Assembly: GCF_007830295.1 (NCBI RefSeq)
Contig: NZ_VLKC01000002.1
Location: forward strand, 139,552 to 203,551
DNA from: Sporomusa sp. KB1
GTDB taxonomy: Bacteria > Bacillota > Negativicutes > Sporomusales > Sporomusaceae
Reading direction: 5' to 3'
Length of the DNA: 64,000 bases
Shown one piece after another: positions 62,956 to 64,000 of this stretch. Within the stretch, counting starts at the first letter, position 1; each line of letters opens with the position of its first letter. The translations under genes were made by a program, and so were the position numbers. Below the pieces are notes generated by a model. The model did not search any database and was not told the DNA's origin. It saw only the letters and a list, made by a program, of their open reading frames with translations.

Positions 62956-64000
62956 TTAAATTCTCATATTGTAATCTTTTATCTTTCTATATAATGTAGC
63001 CTTAGATATTTCCAGCAAATCAGCTGCCAGGGGAATATTATTATTCGTCCGCATTAGCGCAATCTGTATTCCTGTTTTTTCCCAGCTCTCCATCGAAAGT
63101 AGGGCATTTTCCCTTTCAGCTGCACTTTTTCTATCAAGCTCGCCAGACTTCTCCTTCAATATGGTATCAGGCAGACATTCCAGCGTGATGGTATTATCCT
63201 GGCTGACATTTATGGCATAAATCATAGCGTTTTCTAATTGCCGGACATTTCCCGGCCAACTATAGCTTAGTATTTTTCCCTTGGCAGCAGCATTTACCTG
63301 AGGAACTTGGCGGCCAATCTTTTTGCAATATTTTTCGATAAAATAATTACTGAGGATTTCGACATCATTTTCTCTTTCCCGTAGCGATGGCAGCTTTATA
63401 GTTAAAACCGATAAGCGAAAAAAAAGATCTTCGCGGAACAAACCCGCTTCTATTACTTTGTCCAAATCTTTATTGGTAGCAGCAATTATATTAAAATCAA
63501 CTTTTTTATAGTTCCGGCCACCTATGCGCATAACCTGCTTATTATCTATAACTCTTAATAAAACCGGTTGAAGTTCCAGCGGCATATCCCCAATTTCATC
63601 CAGAAAAAGTGTACCTCCATTAGCCAACTCAATTTTCCCTGGCCGGCCGTTTCGATCAGCACCAGTAAAACTGGCGCCTTCATAGCCAAACAATTCACTT
63701 TCAATCAAGTCTCGCGGCAGCGCAGAACAATTAACCGCTATAAACGGACCCTGCGGACAACACTTATTATGAATAGCCTGGGCAAACATTTCTTTGCCTG
63801 TTCCACTTTCCCCCAACAATGAAATGGTTTCCTGCAAACCAGCAAATCGCTTTCCCAGCTCAATCGCTTTTTTCATGGCCTTACTCTCACCGATTATATC
63901 GGCAAAATGATAGCTTGCCATGGCGCCTGATCTACGGTTTACCATAGCATTGATTTTTTTTACATGATTGAATCTGAGTATCGCTCCGGTTAATTGGCAG
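62956..64000 (-). CDS. Sigma-54-dependent transcriptional activator, N-terminus beyond window
   Basis: The frame is open to the window edge; the residues before 63945 (LTGAILRFNHVKKINAMVN) look like the end of a PAS or linker region, so the start is outside. The AAA+ domain has GESGTGKE (Walker A), GASFTGAD (variant GAFTGA loop), GGTLFLDEIGDMP (Walker B) and SWPGNVRQLENAM. The C-terminal Fis-type HTH is IPLAADLLEISKATLYRKIKD. It very probably activates the sigma-54 promoter of the adjacent molybdoenzyme operon. Confidence 0.93.
   Translation of the reverse strand, partial: CQLTGAILRFNHVKKINAMVNRRSGAMASYHFADIIGESKAMKKAIELGKRFAGLQETISLLGESGTGKEMFAQAIHNKCCPQGPFIAVNCSALPRDLIESELFGYEGASFTGADRNGRPGKIELANGGTLFLDEIGDMPLELQPVLLRVIDNKQVMRIGGRNYKKVDFNIIAATNKDLDKVIEAGLFREDLFFRLSVLTIKLPSLRERENDVEILSNYFIEKYCKKIGRQVPQVNAAAKGKILSYSWPGNVRQLENAMIYAINVSQDNTITLECLPDTILKEKSGELDRKSAAERENALLSMESWEKTGIQIALMRTNNNIPLAADLLEISKATLYRKIKDYNMRI

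Noticed and set aside
1..64000. CRISPR arrays, rRNA and tRNA genes
   Set aside because: No regularly spaced repeats, no rRNA stretches and no cloverleaf with a TTCGA-type T-arm were found on reading both strands. A covariance search could still find a weak RNA gene.

Overview
The window looks like a chromosomal segment of a diderm, endospore-lineage firmicute of the Negativicutes, most likely Sporomusaceae (Sporomusa/Pelosinus type). This is inferred from gene content, not from a marker gene. Firmicute-style regulation (GlpP antitermination, TTGACT/TAAAAT promoters, strong AGGAGG ribosome sites, a c-di-GMP-I riboswitch) sits beside outer-membrane biology: two-partner secretion, TonB/ExbB/ExbD, an OmpH/Skp-like protein, an RND efflux system and small beta-barrel proteins ending in Phe.

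Region 1 (1-11.8 kb) is a mobile-element graveyard. It holds an istB of an IS21 element cut by the window edge, an internally deleted group II intron protein, one intact IS256-family element and a deleted second relic of it, a truncated IS110 transposase with a nonsense codon, a frameshifted ISL3 element with a clear 8-bp target duplication, a decayed IS21 element, and an orphan transposon-end/omega-RNA-like hairpin pair. Inside the debris are a small outer-membrane-type protein and an intact flagellinolysin-like gene: a flagellin-like protein carrying a zinc peptidase insert.

Region 2 (11.8-18.3 kb) has housekeeping and regulatory genes: an EVE-domain protein, a DUF4870 membrane protein, a divergent EamA exporter/MocR regulator pair with a direct-repeat operator, and a minus-strand c-di-GMP unit. 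In that unit a promoter and GEMM-I riboswitch lead into two unlisted small membrane proteins flanking an HD-GYP phosphodiesterase.

Region 3 (17.7-26.7 kb, minus strand) is a glycerol/glycerol-3-phosphate locus in the order glpA, RuBisCO-like protein, glpK, glpF, glpB, glpC, glpP. A terminator hairpin in the glpA leader is the probable GlpP antitermination target. The RuBisCO-like gene splits glpA from glpBC and is the best candidate here for undescribed biochemistry.

Region 4 (26.7-32.2 kb) has a secreted protein, an IS66 fragment, a MalT-like LuxR regulator and several decayed genes: HTH proteins, an XRE regulator broken by a 19-bp tandem duplication, and a histidine phosphatase.

Region 5 (32.3-43.9 kb, minus strand, GC-rich) encodes a TpsB transporter and a 2265-residue TpsA exoprotein with two TPS secretion domains. 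These are followed by exbB, exbD, tonB, ompH and small genes. Upstream lie a decayed porin, an AT-rich MITE-like segment and an integrase relic.

Region 6 (46.3-54.5 kb, minus strand) carries MFS/TetR with a 38-bp perfect palindrome, two universal stress proteins, and a TetR-RND efflux operon with a small extra ORF.

Region 7 (54.7-64 kb, minus strand) is a Tat-exported molybdopterin oxidoreductase operon (catalytic, FeS and NrfD/DmsC-type subunits, TorD chaperone, NapG/NapH-like proteins, a polyferredoxin and tatA). It is preceded by a near-consensus sigma-54 promoter, an inverted repeat and the gene for a sigma-54 activator that runs off the end of the window.
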